Positions 1 to 11,514 of a stretch of DNA of 64,000 nucleotides are shown here, piece after piece. Source of the stretch: Euphorbia lathyris (lineage: Eukaryota; Streptophyta; Magnoliopsida; Malpighiales; Euphorbiaceae). A program made the translations under genes and the position numbers. Position 1 is the first letter of the stretch. Each line of letters opens with the position of its first letter. Below the pieces are notes generated by a model that had not been told where the DNA came from, ran no database searches, and saw nothing but the letters and a program-made list of their open reading frames with translations. Location of the stretch: contig NC_088914.1 in assembly GCF_963576675.1 (NCBI RefSeq), forward strand, positions 20,315,001 to 20,379,000, given 5' to 3'.

Positions 1-554
1 TGGTGATTTTAGAAAATAAAAAATATAGTTATATATAAAATATCATTCTAAATAATTTTAATTTTTCAATATTTTCAATTTGAGGTGGTTAACAATTATT
101 TTGAAATGTTAGTTAAAGTTTAATAGACATAATATTAGAAAGAGCAAAGTTGAATTGATTTATGTTATATTATAAATTTAATGATCATACCATAAAAAAG
201 AGTAAAGTTCAGTAACATGAGTTTAATTTACCCTAACATAAAAGGTATGATGTTATGTGTGAATAGTATTTTTTTTATGAAAATACTTATATCTTCATTT
301 TTTTTTTTTTTTGATAAAATGCCACATATCATTCCATTAACTTAATAATACAAATACAATACGAAAAAAATAGGGATAAAACCTCCATCCCATACAAGCA
401 AAGACCCACAAAGGGAAGAAAAGACTACAAAGAGCAATACATAGACTACAAAGAGCAATAAAAGACTACAAAGAGCACTAAAAACCAGAAAAGATACAAA
501 TACAACAAACATAGAAGTCATATCCTTCTCGTAAGTCGAATCCCGTTGAAAAAC
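1..554. other. AT-rich intergenic sequence
   Basis: No gene is supported here. There is a long T tract near 298-312. At about 420-485 the short word gactacaaagagca recurs three to four times as a local tandem repeat. The rest is AT-rich with no recognisable coding or RNA signal. Confidence 0.6.
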
Positions 555-1500
555 CGTTGTAATCCATACTCCATCCTTTAGGCTCTTCCGGACGTTCGGA
601 TTTGAGTCCTTTCTGTTTGTGCATCCACGCAGATCTATAGATCTACGGACAAGATAAACCTTTTCCGCTCTTGCTAAGACCGAAAAAAGAATAAAAGAAT
701 GAAATATAGCTCACAAGTGTAGATCTGACGGAAAAAGAAGTTCAAGGAGGAATATAGACTTCAAACTAACAAGAAAAAGTAAATCTAAAGCTAAAAACGA
801 AAACTAAAATATAAATGGGAGGCTTTCTTCTTCCTCCTCTAAAAGTAAACCTAATTAAAAGGCAAGATCTGAATCGTTAAGTGGAAGTTATAATGGTGAA
901 AAGCTAGAAAAAATAAGGATATTTTGAAGAGAAGAGCAAAAAGAAAAGAAGAGAAAAGAAGGGTGTAGAAGTTAGAGAGAAGCTGCTTATATCTTCATTA
1001 GATAGAAAAAGAATAAGCACAATAAAAAAACAGGTAAGGAAAAAAGAACCTCGCAATATCCACAAATGGACGAAAATGACTAAAAAGAGCCAAAAAAAAT
1101 TCATAAAATGTATAAAACACAAAAAAAAAACAATAAAACATATATTTTATGGAAATTTAAATCCGCAGAGAAGCAGCAACAATCGAATCTTCATCATTTA
1201 GGTCATTCCGAACATTCGGACTCGAGTCCTTTGTTTTGTTGCAACCATGTAAATTTATTGACCCATAGACAAAATAAATCATTTCTGCTCTTGCTAAACC
1301 CGAAAAAGATATAAATAACAGAATAATTGAGCATGTATAATTCAAACTGATAAAAAAAATCTAATAAAATATATAAACACTTACTAAAAATAAAAACAAT
1401 AAAAAATATAAAAAAAACCTAATCAGATGGGAAGAGAAAAAAGGAAGATAAACTTTTTTCTTTCTCTTCGAAAATAGATCCGCAAAAGACTTTGAAAATG
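555..1500. repeat. Diverged tandem duplication, two copies about 620-630 bp apart
   Basis: Two blocks, about 555-880 and 1175-1500, share the same order of short words. Each has 'gttcgga..t.gagtccttt', then a stretch around '(a/g)gacaa(g/a)ataaa.c.tttc', then 'gctcttgctaa(g/c)accgaaaaa', then 'ttcaaactaa/tga', then 'ttcttcctcct'-like and 'aaaagta(a)a(c/t)c' motifs. The copies are clearly related by eye but strongly diverged and contain many small indels. No protein of substance is encoded; short open frames on both strands are not conserved between the copies. It may be an old non-coding repeat or the remnant of a transposon tail. Confidence 0.55.
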
Positions 1501-1889
1501 GGACGAGAAGAGCATGTGGAAAGGTAGTACCTAGCTAGTAGTAACATCATCGTTGTTCTTGCTAAACCGACTAATGGTGGTGATAAATAAATGAGTAGTA
1601 CCTTGCTCCTTAATTAATTATACTCCAAATATCATATGTCCTATCAAATTATGAAATATGACCTATCAAATGCCCTAATTTAACTGTCAATTTGTCATCT
1701 ATACTTAGCCGGTGCTCTAATGGCAAACCTCTTTTTCACTTACTTTTGTTTATATATATAATATCACATAAAACGAATCAGATATGTGGCATTACAAGAG
1801 CCCTTGGATCAGTTGTCACGTTACAAATTAGACCTTCAAATTAGTCAAGAAGATTCTATAAAATGTTTCCCTTCCAAGTGAAACCCTCA
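1501..1889. other. Intergenic, no feature recognised
   Basis: AT-rich sequence without a supported ORF, RNA gene or repeat boundary. It leads into the LTR-like sequence that follows. Confidence 0.5.
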
Positions 1890-2853
1890 TGCGGCTAGGT
1901 TGAAAACTCCACGTTATGGAGGAGTTCTCCTATAAAACCAGACTCCTAGATAATAGGAGAAGGAATCTTAATGCCAAAAGGACTCCTAGAAGAAGAAGGG
2001 TACGACACAGCCTTATAAATAGATAGGTACGAGCCACATCCTATGGTACGTTAACATTACTATCTCACAATTAGTCCTTACTCTTCAACCCTTCCACAAC
2101 ACATACCGACTTAGGCATCTGAGAGGGTTCATCGGACTCTGGCCCTCTCTGACCTTAGATTTTGTTTTACAGGTTGATCCGAAAGACTCGACATGACGTT
2201 CGAACTCTTAGTCACAAGTTCAGAAACACAGTTATTATTAGTGCAGTGAACGTGGACCTCGAACTAAACACATAAGCTTCAGAAAAACTCAAAGATGGCA
2301 TAAACAAATTGCATCTAGTCAGAAATCCATAGAGACAACAGAGAAGAATCCACTCAGGATTCTGGACACCAACAGCAGTTGGAACCCTAGTACCAAATAC
2401 TGGTTGATGAGGTTTCTCACCGGTTTGGCCAAAACTTGGGAGCGATGCAAATAGATATAGATGACATAAGGGCGACACACGTGATAGAGATGACAGAGCT
2501 TAAAAAAACTACGAAAGACCGAAGCGAATTTGCAAAACAATCTCAACAATACAGAGGAATTCAGCCATCGATCAACACGAAGCCCGTCAACAACAAAAAG
2601 ATATTCCAGATCAAGAAGGCCCTCCAAGAGAATAGAAAGACCGAAAAACCCTAAAAATAAACCCAAGAGTCATTCAGAGGGGATGAGTAAAAGTAGGAGA
2701 CAATCCCCTTATATGGCTCAGTTGATTTAAGAGAAACATAGAGATAGAAACAAGCCAAAAGAACATGATAAAGATAAATCGGTCAGCAAGAAAGAGATGT
2801 AAGAAATCTCCAAGAATGAGATATTAGAGAGGTCCAACACATATATCAGACCT

Positions 2854-3099
2854 TTGCCCCTCACGGACATTTGCACACCTTTATCCAAGGAAATCCAGCG
2901 ACAATGGATGCCTAGAGGGTTTTGTATTCCCACCTTTAGTCAATATGGAGGTACTAGCGACCTAGTAAACCATGTCAAACATTTTAGGAGAATCATGGAG
3001 ACCACCACGGTCGCGGATGCAGTTCTTTACCGCCTCTTCCCCACAACTCTAAAGGACTTAGCAATGAGGGTCATGAGACAAAGGACTGCAGATAATTAA
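2854..3099 (+). pseudogene. Gypsy gag (capsid) fragment
   Basis: An 81-codon frame contains the start of a retrotransposon Gag core: a 'PRGFCIPTFSQYGGTSD' entry, a 'VNHVKHFRRIM' helix and 'RLFPTTLKDLA', matching the Retrotrans_gag pattern of a structural segment, D.xxH and FP.TL.G.A. Capsid protein would assemble retrotransposon particles in the cytoplasm. The frame ends in a stop at 3099, and the following gag/protease part is in another frame. The middle of gag, with the usual trailing helices, is missing, so this is a fragment. Confidence 0.7.
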
Positions 3100-3107
3100 T
3101 CACTGAG

Positions 3108-3479
3108 GTGGAGAAGATGGCTGAAAGTTGCAAGCTCGATCGATTCTTCAAAAAATATGAGGACGATTCAAAGAAAGAAAAGGAGAAGAAGCCTGAAGGT
3201 TGCACCCCTAAGGTGGTAATAAACGTCATAGCAGGGGGTCCTCGTCCCAAAAGAAAGAGGGAAGAGATAGCCACCTTGGAAAAGGTAAACGCGCATCGGT
3301 CTCATTTCTACTTGAGAGATTTAAAGGATAACCTCAATGAGTGGAATCATGACGTCTTGGTAATTGAGATGCTAATTGCAGAATTCAAAATTCGAAGGGT
3401 TTTTTTGGACACATGCAGCTCCATCAACATTATAACCCGAAAAGTCTTTGAAAGTCTTGGTATTGGGCAAACAAATTAA
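3108..3479 (+). pseudogene. Gypsy gag C-terminus / aspartic protease fragment
   Basis: A 123-codon frame begins with a gag-tail-like 'CKLDRFFKKYEDD' and then jumps to 'VINVIAGGP', typical of the gag-protease linker in plant Gypsy elements. It ends with the retropepsin N-terminus 'RRVFLDTCSSINIITRKVF'. The catalytic triad appears as D-T-C-S rather than D-[TS]-G, so the active-site glycine has become cysteine and the protease should be inactive. The protease stops after about 20 residues past the active site. It is a decayed, internally deleted remnant, separated from the upstream gag fragment by a frame change. Confidence 0.7.
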
Positions 3480-3800
3480 CCACAACCATGACTCCTCTAA
3501 TAGGAATAAGTGGACATGGCATACCTCTTCTAAATAGTGTTTACTTGAACATGGGCCTTGTTCAATTTTTCGGGCTCATTCAATTCTAAAAGACCCACTA
3601 ATAAAGTATAAGCCCTCCTACACATGGTAAAAATCGCCCCACCGATAGAACAATATTTTCATACCATAGAAGGTTATAAATAGGTAATATTTACTTTCTC
3701 TCTTTATTATGTAAAAATATCTCTTTCTCACCACAATTGATCACGAATTTTGACATCAGATTTTACTCAGGTGGTCCACTCCAGCACAGGTCAATGAATA

Positions 3801-4114
3801 GTTCAACAGTTGGACCAGACTCAATGAACAAAAAATAATATTTTCTTATTATATTAAAATATTAAATAAAATCATACCTAAATGTATCCTTGTATATTGC
3901 ATGTAGGCTTGAGCACGCATCTTAGAGTTTCTTCAACTAAATCAAATATCTAAATAAAAATATTTAAATTTGATTGAGCCGTTCATTTTTTTCTATTAGG
4001 ACCGAACCAAATTGTACCATTGACTTAGGTGTCATTTGATAAAATTAAAAATTAAGTGCTGAAAAAATAAATACCGAATTTTAAGTTTAAATATTAGGGT
4101 TAAATCATTTCAAA
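3801..4114. other. Intergenic AT-rich sequence
   Basis: No gene is seen. The word 'ttaagtgctgaa' at about 4050 recurs around 5209 ('aagtgctgaac') and as a variant near 4853 ('aagtactgaa'). This wording is common in plant hAT-type MITEs, so an old MITE may enclose the elements between, but I could not define termini. Confidence 0.4.
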
Positions 4115-4123
4115 TAAATATTA

Positions 4124-4842
4124 GGGTTAATTCCAAAGAAACCCCCCTACGGTTGCACTCTTTTACAGATGGAGATCTGTAGTTTTTTTTTTATCAAAAG
4201 GGTGAATGTGGTTATCATTGTTAGCAAATCAATGACTTCCCCCTAATACCGTCAGAAATGATGACATGATAAAGGGCATTTTTGTCCAATTTTTTTTACT
4301 TGTTTTGACTTTTCAAAAATATATCTTCTCTCTTTCTTCTCCTTCCTTCCTTCATCCTTCCTTTTTCTTCTTTCTCCTCTCTATTTATTTTTATAATTTG
4401 AATTTATAGAATTCCTTTATAAATTCGGATATTGGAACTGCAAAGGAATTCCAGTTCCTTGCTGGAATTTTCGAAGGTATTCTAGTTAGAATTCGAATTA
4501 AAAAAAGAAAGGAAAAGAAGAAGAAAGAAAAAAGGAGTCGCTGGAATTCCCAAAGGTATTCCAGTTACAATTCAAATTAAAAAAAAGAAAGGGAAAAGAA
4601 GACAGAAAAAATAAAGAAGAGAGAAAAAATAAAAAAAAAATTATATTTATGAATTTTGAAAAGTCAAAAGGGGTAATAAAAATTTGGACAAAAATGTCGT
4701 CTGTCACGTCATCATTTTTTACGGTGTTAGGTTAAAGTCTGTGATTTGCTAATAGTGACAACCATAGTCACCCTTTAAAAAAAAACTCATAGTCCTTCAT
4801 CTGCAAAAGAGTGTAATCACATGATTTTTTTTTAATTAACTT
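4124..4842. mobile_element. Non-autonomous MULE-like element with long TIRs
   Basis: The terminal inverted repeats are about 180-200 bp (left ~4124-4325, right ~4660-4842). For example, left 'gcactcttttacagatg' pairs with the complement of right 'catctgcaaaagagtg', and 'gacttttcaaaa' pairs with 'ttttgaaaagtc'. The flanks are taaatatta (4115-4123) and taaatatca (4843-4851), a 9-bp target duplication with one mismatch, as expected for Mutator-like elements. The interior is purine-rich and includes a ~70-bp imperfect tandem repeat around 4465-4595. There is no transposase. The subterminal words 'gatgacatgataaaggg' and 'tttttgtccaa' are also found, diverged, in the element at 24198-25445. Confidence 0.75.
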
Positions 4843-4977
4843 TAAATATCATAAGTACTGAAAGTATTAAATTATATAAGTATTTGATAAAATACACACA
4901 AAAAAATAAGGATTGAATACAAAAAAGAAAATTATTAGTTGATAATTCTCAACTTAAAATTTCAAATATTTTATCTT

Positions 4978-5210
4978 ATCAAAATAAGTGATTTGAACTT
5001 AACTGAATGTAAAAGTCTTATTTCTAGTATCAATGACATTTTTGTCAGATTTACAGATCGTTCTGCGAATTGGGTGGCTCATGCTTTAGCTAGGTCTTCT
5101 CATTTCTTGTCAGAACTTGTGGAGTGGGGTAATGTCTCTTCAGATTTTATTTTACATTCTTTGTATGTTGATTCCGCTTAATGAAACTTATTGTTCTTCA
5201 AAAAAAAAAG
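4978..5210 (+). pseudogene. LINE RNase H C-terminal fragment with poly(A) tail
   Basis: The open frame to the stop at 5181 reads like the C-terminal end of the RNase H domain (RVT_3 type) of plant non-LTR retrotransposons: 'SINDIFVRFTDRSANWVAHALA', where the N..AH.LA pattern is diagnostic, followed by 'DFILHSLYVDS'. A short 3' tail ends in about 10 A residues at 5200-5209, so the 3' end is genuine. Everything upstream of the RNase H C-terminus is absent, as in a severely 5'-truncated LINE insertion. It is not part of the larger LINE beginning at 5635, which has its own RNase H. Confidence 0.75.
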
Positions 5211-5634
5211 TGCTGAACTTTTTAATTAAATGATTTTTTTTATTTATCTAACATGTCCTTACATTATTACTAACTAAATATGTTAGAAATTCTTGAATTA
5301 TATTAAATACTCGAATAAAAAGATTTAAAATCGGATTTAACCATATACTTTTTCTTTTGGAACGAATTGAACTAGTTGCATACCCGCACGTTGCATGGAT
5401 TAACTTAATATTTTTATATTTTTTATATTAATTATTTTGAACAATGTTATTTTTTGTATTGATAATAATTATTGATCATGATTGTAATTAAAATTGCAAA
5501 TAAATTTTATATTGTTGAGATTGAAATAAATTATTATCATTATCAAAACAAAAACCTTGAGAATGTTGGCATAGTTATAGAATATTTAAAATTAAAATTG
5601 TAGTTATTACTATAATATCAATTTATGCAATAAA
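5211..5634. other. AT-rich intergenic sequence between two LINE copies
   Basis: Strongly AT-rich with no coding support and no recognisable element end. The 5' truncation point of the following LINE lies near 5635. Confidence 0.5.
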
Positions 5635-7880
5635 TTGATTAGTTATAAGAGAAATGTTTTTAACAAATTAAAGGAGATACATATATTAAAATGTCAGTTT
5701 ACAAAACAGAAAATTGAACAATTAAAAGCAAAGTTAATACAACTACGTGATGTGGGAGGCCCAAATAATAGTAATGAGTATGAGTCGACCCGAGCTGAGT
5801 ATGTGAGAATTATGGTTCAAGAGGAAGACCACTGGAAACAGAGAACAAAAGTCTTATGGCTTCAGGAGGGAGATCTGAATACTCGTTTTTACCACTCTTT
5901 TGCTAATGGAAGGCGGAAGCAGAATAGTTTAACAGGGCTCAGGAATAATGCAGGAGAATGGATTGATGGTAAAGATGGGATGGGGCAGATTGCAATACAG
6001 TATTTTGAATCAGTTTTCTCTGACAGTAATAGTGAATGGAGTGAAGTGATTGATTTAATGCAGGCACGCATCACTGATCGAGACAATGAGCAATTACTGC
6101 GACCACTTACAAAACAGGAATTCAAGAGAGAATTATTTGATATGCATCCTGATAAGGCTCTAGGACCTGATGGATTTAATTTAGGATTTTATCAAAAAAT
6201 CTGGGACATAATTGGAGATGATATCTTCACTGCTGGGTCAACATGGTTTGATCAAGGTATGTTCCCCTCTGAGCTTAATAATACTATCATTACTCTTATT
6301 CCAAAGTATGAGAATCGTGTTATTATGACTGAACTTCACCCAATGGCACTATGTAATGTTATACTCAGAATTTTCTCCAAAGTCTTAGCGAATAGATTGA
6401 AAGTGCTTTTGCCTGTGATTATCTCTGAAAATCAATCTGCTTTTATTAAAGGGACGTTTATTCATGACAACGTTTTGATCGCATTTGAACTTATTCATAG
6501 CATTAACAATAACGTTGCTAAGAAAGTAGGTAATGTGGCACTAAAAGTTGATATGAGTAAAGCATATGACAGGGTGGATTGGAATTATCTAAGAGAATTG
6601 ATGTTAAAGTTGGGTTATGCAGATAAATGGGTGAATTTGATAATGCATTGTGTAACTTCTGTGCAATATATGGTTAGAATAAATGATCTGTTGGTTAGCC
6701 CCGTTTGCCCAAAAAGAGGACTTCGCCAAGGTGATCCACTATCACCATACTTATTCTTGCTTTGTGTTGAAGGGTTGACATCATTAGTGGTGGCAGCTGA
6801 GAATATGGGGTTATTGCATGGGTGCCGAGTTAAGCGCTGCGATTTCACATTTGCTCTTTGTTGATGATGCATTCTTATTTTTTCCAGGCTACTATATCTG
6901 AAATTAGAGTGTTAAAAAAATTACTCAGATCATATGAATTAGCTTCAGGGCAAGCTATAAATTTTCAAAAATCTGGAATCATGTTTAAAAGAAATGTGGC
7001 AAATGACCTGGCCATAGGAATTTCTAGCATTTTGGGTAATACTAGTCCGTTGAATATCAGAAGGTATCTGGGTCTTCCATCGTTGGTGGGTAGGACGAAA
7101 CGAGCAATCTTTGCACACTTCAGAGATAGATTATGGCAGAAGCTACAACGCTGGAGAGGGAAAGGAATATCAAAAGCTGGTAAGGCTACACTTATTCGAG
7201 CAGCAGGGCAAGCCATACCAATCTATTTCATGACTGTATTCTTGCTCCCTATATCGACGGCTGAGGAATTACAACGAATGCTAAATTCATTTTGGTGGGG
7301 TAATAAAAAGTCAGGTGAGAGAGGACTGAATTGGATGGCATGGGACAGATTATGTGCTCCAAAATTGATGGGAGGACTGAGTTTCCAAAATTTCACAGCC
7401 TTTAATCTTGCTATGTTGGGAAAACAGGGATGGCGGTTATTTATCAATCCATCTTCGCTTGTTAGTAAAGTTTTCAAAGCTAAATATTATCCAAAAGGGA
7501 ATTTTATGGGGGCCTCATTGGGGCATTCACCAAGTTTTATATGGCGAAGTATCTGGAGTTCTCAACTAATCATTAAAGAAGGAATCAGGTGGAAAATTGG
7601 AAACGGTCAATCAATAAATGTGTGGAGTGAGAGATGGTTGCGTGATGGGGAGGATGGCTATATACGAACCCCTATGGTAGAAGGGTTGGAGTATTTAAAA
7701 GTTAATGATTTGTTTATCCATAATTCCAGGGATTGGGATGAAGAGCTGTTGGAGGAACTTTTTGAGCATAGAGAAATAACAGAAATTCATAAACTGTCTG
7801 TTGGTACATTGAGTAGTGAGGATCGGTTAATATGGAAATTCCATTCTTCAGGATGTTATACAGTGAAAAGTGCTTACTAA
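5635..7880 (+). pseudogene. LINE reverse transcriptase, frameshifted
   Basis: The first frame (5635-6864) holds the linker 'WLQEGDLNTRFYHSFANGRRKQN' (shown in part: WLQEGDLNTRFYH), then RT motifs 'KALGPDGFNLGFYQKIW', 'ISENQSAFIKG', 'VDMSKAYDRVDW' (first catalytic Asp) and 'RGLRQGDPLSPYLF'. The catalytic [F/Y]xDD lies at about 6857-6868 as F-V-D-D but is in a different frame from both neighbours: frame 1 before, frame 2 at the motif, frame 3 from about 6880. Two small indels therefore flank the active site. The second frame (6858-7880) carries the RT thumb and the start of zf-RVT, ending in an in-frame TAA at 7878-7880. The consensus 'RPISL' block reads 'HPMAL'. The product would be a non-functional RT. 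Confidence 0.85.
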
Positions 7881-8938
7881 TTGGCTACAACGTTGGAAGC
7901 AGGAAAGAGATTTCATGTTCAGGGAGCTTGGAAAAAATTGTGGTATGCTGAAATTCCACACAAGGTCCGGCATTTTGGTTGGCAATTAGCACACAATTGT
8001 CTCCCGACGCGGGTGAATCTTCAATTTCGTGGGTTACATATATGTAGTACTTGTGTGATATGTAACGAACCTTGGGAGGATGGATGGCATCTTTTTATTG
8101 AATGTGCAGGAGCTATAAGAGTGTGGCAGAAGGCGGGACTTCTGGATCGAATTAATGCGGAGGCGGCGGTGGCTGAGAACCTGACAGCATGGTTTCATAA
8201 TATGATTAGAGCAGCACCGGAACAAATTGTGAAAACATTTTTGATGCACCTCTGGAGTTTATGGTAGACTAGAAATACCCGTCTTTGGAAGTATGAGATT
8301 CGTACAATAGATCAAATAGTGGCTCATGCCTGCACAGTACTTAATGATTGGTCAGAAGCAAATGCCTTGAGGAATCGGACTGGTACGGGAGAACAGTAGA
8401 TCGAAAATACAATAGTAAGAAATAGTTCATATGCTGGTTGCATGGGTTGGCACCCACCATCAGAATGATTTCTCTCGTGTTGTGTTGATGCCGTATGTTT
8501 TAACGCTGATGGTCGTGCAGGAATGGGAGCAGCAGTACGAGATGCAAATGGACAGTTTGTAATGGGGAGATGAGCGAGTCTGTTATGTTGTCCGACAACA
8601 CGAGAATGTGAGGCTGAAGCTCTATTACAGGCTATGCAATGGATAGAAGCCGATGAAATAAGGAATGTGGTTTTCGAATCTGATGTTAAACAAGTGATTG
8701 ATGTAATAAATTCTAGTTCTGTGGATGATTCCGAATTTGGGGATAGAATTATTCAAATACGATCGATTCTAACATCAAATGACTCTTACTCAGTCAAATG
8801 GATACGGCGGTAAGCGAATGGGATGGCACATGTGCTAACACAGTCTTCTCGTTTATCCACTTGCCCTTCTTTTTTTAGTTTATTACCGAGTTCTGTTTCT
8901 GATTCATTGTTACAATTTTGCCATGATTTGGCTCATTA
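7881..8938 (+). pseudogene. LINE zf-RVT and RNase H region, with several stops
   Basis: Directly in frame after the TAA at 7880, the sequence continues as the zf-RVT domain: 'CLPTRVNLQFRG', 'CVICNEPWEDGWHLFIEC' (CxxC and H...C metal ligands). A stop follows 'HLWSLW' at 8267. From about 8445 a degenerate RNase H domain is readable: 'VDAVCFNADGRAGMGAAVRD' (first Asp), 'CEAEALLQAMQW' (Glu), 'FESDVKQVID' (Asp) and the closing 'ANGMAHVLTQSS'. At least three further stops interrupt it. The domain ends at about 8938 before the A-rich tail. The catalytic residues are still recognisable but no intact product is possible. Confidence 0.75.
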
Positions 8939-8967
8939 ATTCATTGCTCTTTTGATTAAAAAAACAG

Positions 8968-9871
8968 TGTAGTAATTCATTTTAAGATGGATTAGTAATT
9001 TTGAACTCGTCTCATTTAATTGTTTGTCTGTGTCCATCTTATTATATGTTTTATTTGTCTAAAACTAATTTTAAAGACTACATTCTATTCTCTTAATTTT
9101 TTTATTTGATTATTTTTTCAATTATCATAGATTTATATTAATAGTAGATCACATCCGTGTTGCAAATGTTTGGCATTTAATTTAACTTGATTTACATTCT
9201 AGTGCATTTGGGAGTTTTTTTGCCTTTTTTGTTTCCTGTCCGAGTGTGCCAGAGATTTTGTAGACAAACCCCAAAACGATATAATTCTAACTTCTATCAA
9301 AAACCTGTGAAAAAACTTAAAGCTTGCAATTAAATCTACGCGATTAAGATTAATTGAAATGAAATACACCAAGTATCTGAATCTAGAGACTTTATATAGA
9401 TTGAACGCAAATTGAATTAAACAAATGGGGTTGAGAACGATATATTCCAAACTTACAGGGAATTGATGAACAAACTAAAAAGTAACTTCAAAAACATAAG
9501 GTACATTAAATCGCTATTGATGAACATGTGTAGTTTTAGTTTTGTATTTCTGTGTCTTTTGTGTGTCATTTCTGTGCCAAAAAAACTCCTTTTTAACACA
9601 ATCTTCCCACTTTCCAAAGAAGGATCTGTAACTACTACTCCCTACTACACGCGACTTGAGGCCACTCCCAACTGTTCTTTCCCACTGCTAATTTTCTATT
9701 GTTGAAATTATGTGATTATATCGTGTAATTTATGTCCAATAGGAAAGTTCCACGTTTTGGCCAGAAAGTTCTACGATTTGTCAAGGATGCTCCAAAACCA
9801 TAAGACAAAGCTGCTCCCAACTGATTTCATCCACTACCTCATGTTCAACTCCACTAACTTCAACCTACTTC
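8968..9871. other. Intergenic, no gene recognised
   Basis: AT-rich to moderately AT-rich sequence. Short open frames near 9199-9450 (minus) and 9463-9705 (plus) show no domain, no gene-like context and no conserved motif, so I do not call them. Confidence 0.5.
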
Positions 9872-10582
9872 TGATGTGAACCCACGAGGAACAGTGCCTC
9901 GAAAACCCGACAACTAGATTTGATCCCTAGGAAAGCTAACGAATTAGGGTCAGATAGAAAAGAACCCTTACAAAACTAGGTTGTAAAGACCCAATCTCAG
10001 TCTCCAACAATTAAGGATTTAATCCCGAAATGTTCAAAATAGTGTCCTAAAGAACACAAGAGAAACCACTCATAAACTCTTAAGAGTAATATTTTTTATT
10101 GAAATCAAACTTGTTACAAACTTGGAAAATTGGAAATATTTAAAGACTAAAACTAAATCATGTTGGACATATTTTGCCCTTACATAACTAAAATAAACAT
10201 AATAAATATAAGGGTAAAAAAGTAACTAAGCAAGTCAAAATTATTATCTAGAAAGTCAAAGTAAAAGTCTTCATCATAATTCATCATGTAGTCCCATACC
10301 AAAGAAAAATTGTGCAATTCTTTAAATTGCAAATAATTTCCCACCATCCAAAACTTATTATCCTACTTAATTAGATCACCTTAAAATCCAAATTCAATTC
10401 CCTCAAAATCCAAATTCAAAATGAATTAACTCTAATTGATCTGTTTTCAATTTGATATTCGTGTAACTCGAAAGGGATTAAATTATTACATTTTGAACTT
10501 CGCACGCTTCATAGGATTATCGAATAAAGGACTAAAATTCGTAAATATAATCTCGTTCTTGACATGGATCTGATTCTCATCA
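9872..10582 (-). repeat. 3' LTR of the non-autonomous Gypsy element
   Basis: Left copy of the ~711-bp direct repeat. On the minus strand it begins TGATGAGAATCAG and ends in ..TCA; the PPT lies immediately outside at 10583-10595. It differs from the right copy at scattered single bases only. Confidence 0.9.
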
Positions 10583-11514
10583 TTCCCCCTCTCTTCAAGA
10601 CGATTCGTCCTCGAATCGTAATGTTGTTCGTGGATAGACTTGAACACCTGCAATTTAGAATCTAGAACACTAAACAAACAAATGTCAAGTTTGTTAGTAT
10701 GAGCACGTATCTTTTCAACACCCACAAAATCAACAAAATTTGTCTTTTCAACTCCACACAGTTGTTCATCAATTTTCACCTCATCTTCTCCTGCAACCAG
10801 TATCTCTAAAACATAACATTGGTCAGATGCAGATACATATTGAATCTCAACCTTGTCTACATCATTCTCAACTTGAGATCTTGTTTCAATTTTTTTATTC
10901 GGCGGCGTTTCATCTTTCTTTGTTAGTTCTTCAATTTCAAGAGCATCATCCTCATCATTGCATGCAGTGCTCTCAGACTCTTCCTTCACTCTGCCTGACG
11001 CATCAATAACTTTTCCAGTCTGTTCACCCTTTATTTCTTCACTTACATATGTACGTTTATCGTTGTTAATAATAATCTCATATCGAGATATGAAGTCTTG
11101 TTTGTTGTAGTAGTTCTCGACTCGATTGAAATCTTGCATTAGACTTGGCATGTGTTTGTACAAACCCACATAGAAATGGTTAGGAACAAATCATTTTCTC
11201 ATAACGGATTTTAGCTCTTTCCAAGAATCAATTGGTGGCTCTCTACACCTCTCTCTGGTTGTCACAAATTGATCCCACCAGATTAAGGCATAATCTAAAA
11301 ATCCTGTAATAGCTTTTCGTACTTTCTTCTTTTCTGAAAAATTGTTATAGTCGAAAATCATTTCCATTTTTTTCTCCCACTTCAAATAAGCTTCGGGATC
11401 GTCTCTTCCACTAAACGATGATATTTTGAATTTTACATTCCCAAGACCTATTTCTTCTCTATCATGGTCACCTTGATTTCTAGTCGATCTTTCACTGTCA
11501 TCATAATGATACAT
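10486..11514 (-). pseudogene. Gypsy gag remnant fused to pol-end-like sequence, one stop
   Basis: The frame starting at 11514 reads 'GNVKFKISSFSGRDDPEAY', then 'KKMEMIFDYNNFSEKKKVR', then 'YALIWWDQF', the N-terminal half of a plant Gypsy Gag core. A stop at 11191-11193 interrupts it, but the same frame continues (FVPNHFYVGLYKH...) without a frameshift to 10486, giving about 340 codons. The second half is acidic and of no known domain. Near its end 'YDSRTNRLEERGNDENQ' resembles the C-terminal tail of Gypsy polyproteins next to the 3' LTR. I infer an internal deletion that joined gag to the end of pol. The last ~30 codons run into the 3' LTR. Confidence 0.7.

Larger units (their letters stand above)
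1890..3800 (+). mobile_element. Ty3/Gypsy retrotransposon remnant (LTR-like leader, gag, protease)
   Basis: About 1890-2185 looks like an LTR or leader: a TATA-like 'ttataaata' near 2015, then a CT-rich stretch and 'gacttaggcatctgagagggt', wording common at the U5 end of plant Gypsy LTRs. Gag and protease fragments follow on the plus strand (2854-3479). No RT or integrase follows. About 3510-3790 contains another 'ttataaatagg' and a CT-rich stretch that could belong to a second LTR, but it does not match the first clearly. I see a deleted, decayed element; its exact ends and lineage are not resolved. Confidence 0.5.
5635..8967 (+). mobile_element. 5'-truncated L1-like LINE
   Basis: The order is RT linker, reverse transcriptase, zf-RVT zinc-binding domain and RNase H, ending in a short A run (8959-8965) after the RNase H stop. 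This order is typical of plant L1-clade LINEs. The APE endonuclease and ORF1 are missing, which fits 5' truncation during target-primed reverse transcription. The coding part is broken by two frame changes at the RT active site and by stops at 7878-7880 and 8262-8267 plus further stops in RNase H, so this copy is dead. No clear target duplication could be matched. Confidence 0.85.

Noticed and set aside
3510..3800. Matching 3' LTR for the Gypsy remnant at 1890-3480
   Set aside because: It shares only a TATA-like and CT-rich layout with 1890-2185; I could not align the two, so no LTR pair is claimed.
9463..9705. 80-codon plus-strand frame
   Set aside because: Hydrophobic and Cys-containing but with no motif, promoter or homologue I recognise; likely chance in AT-rich sequence.
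10740..11009. 89-codon plus-strand frame
   Set aside because: Shadow of the minus-strand gag remnant of the non-autonomous Gypsy element.
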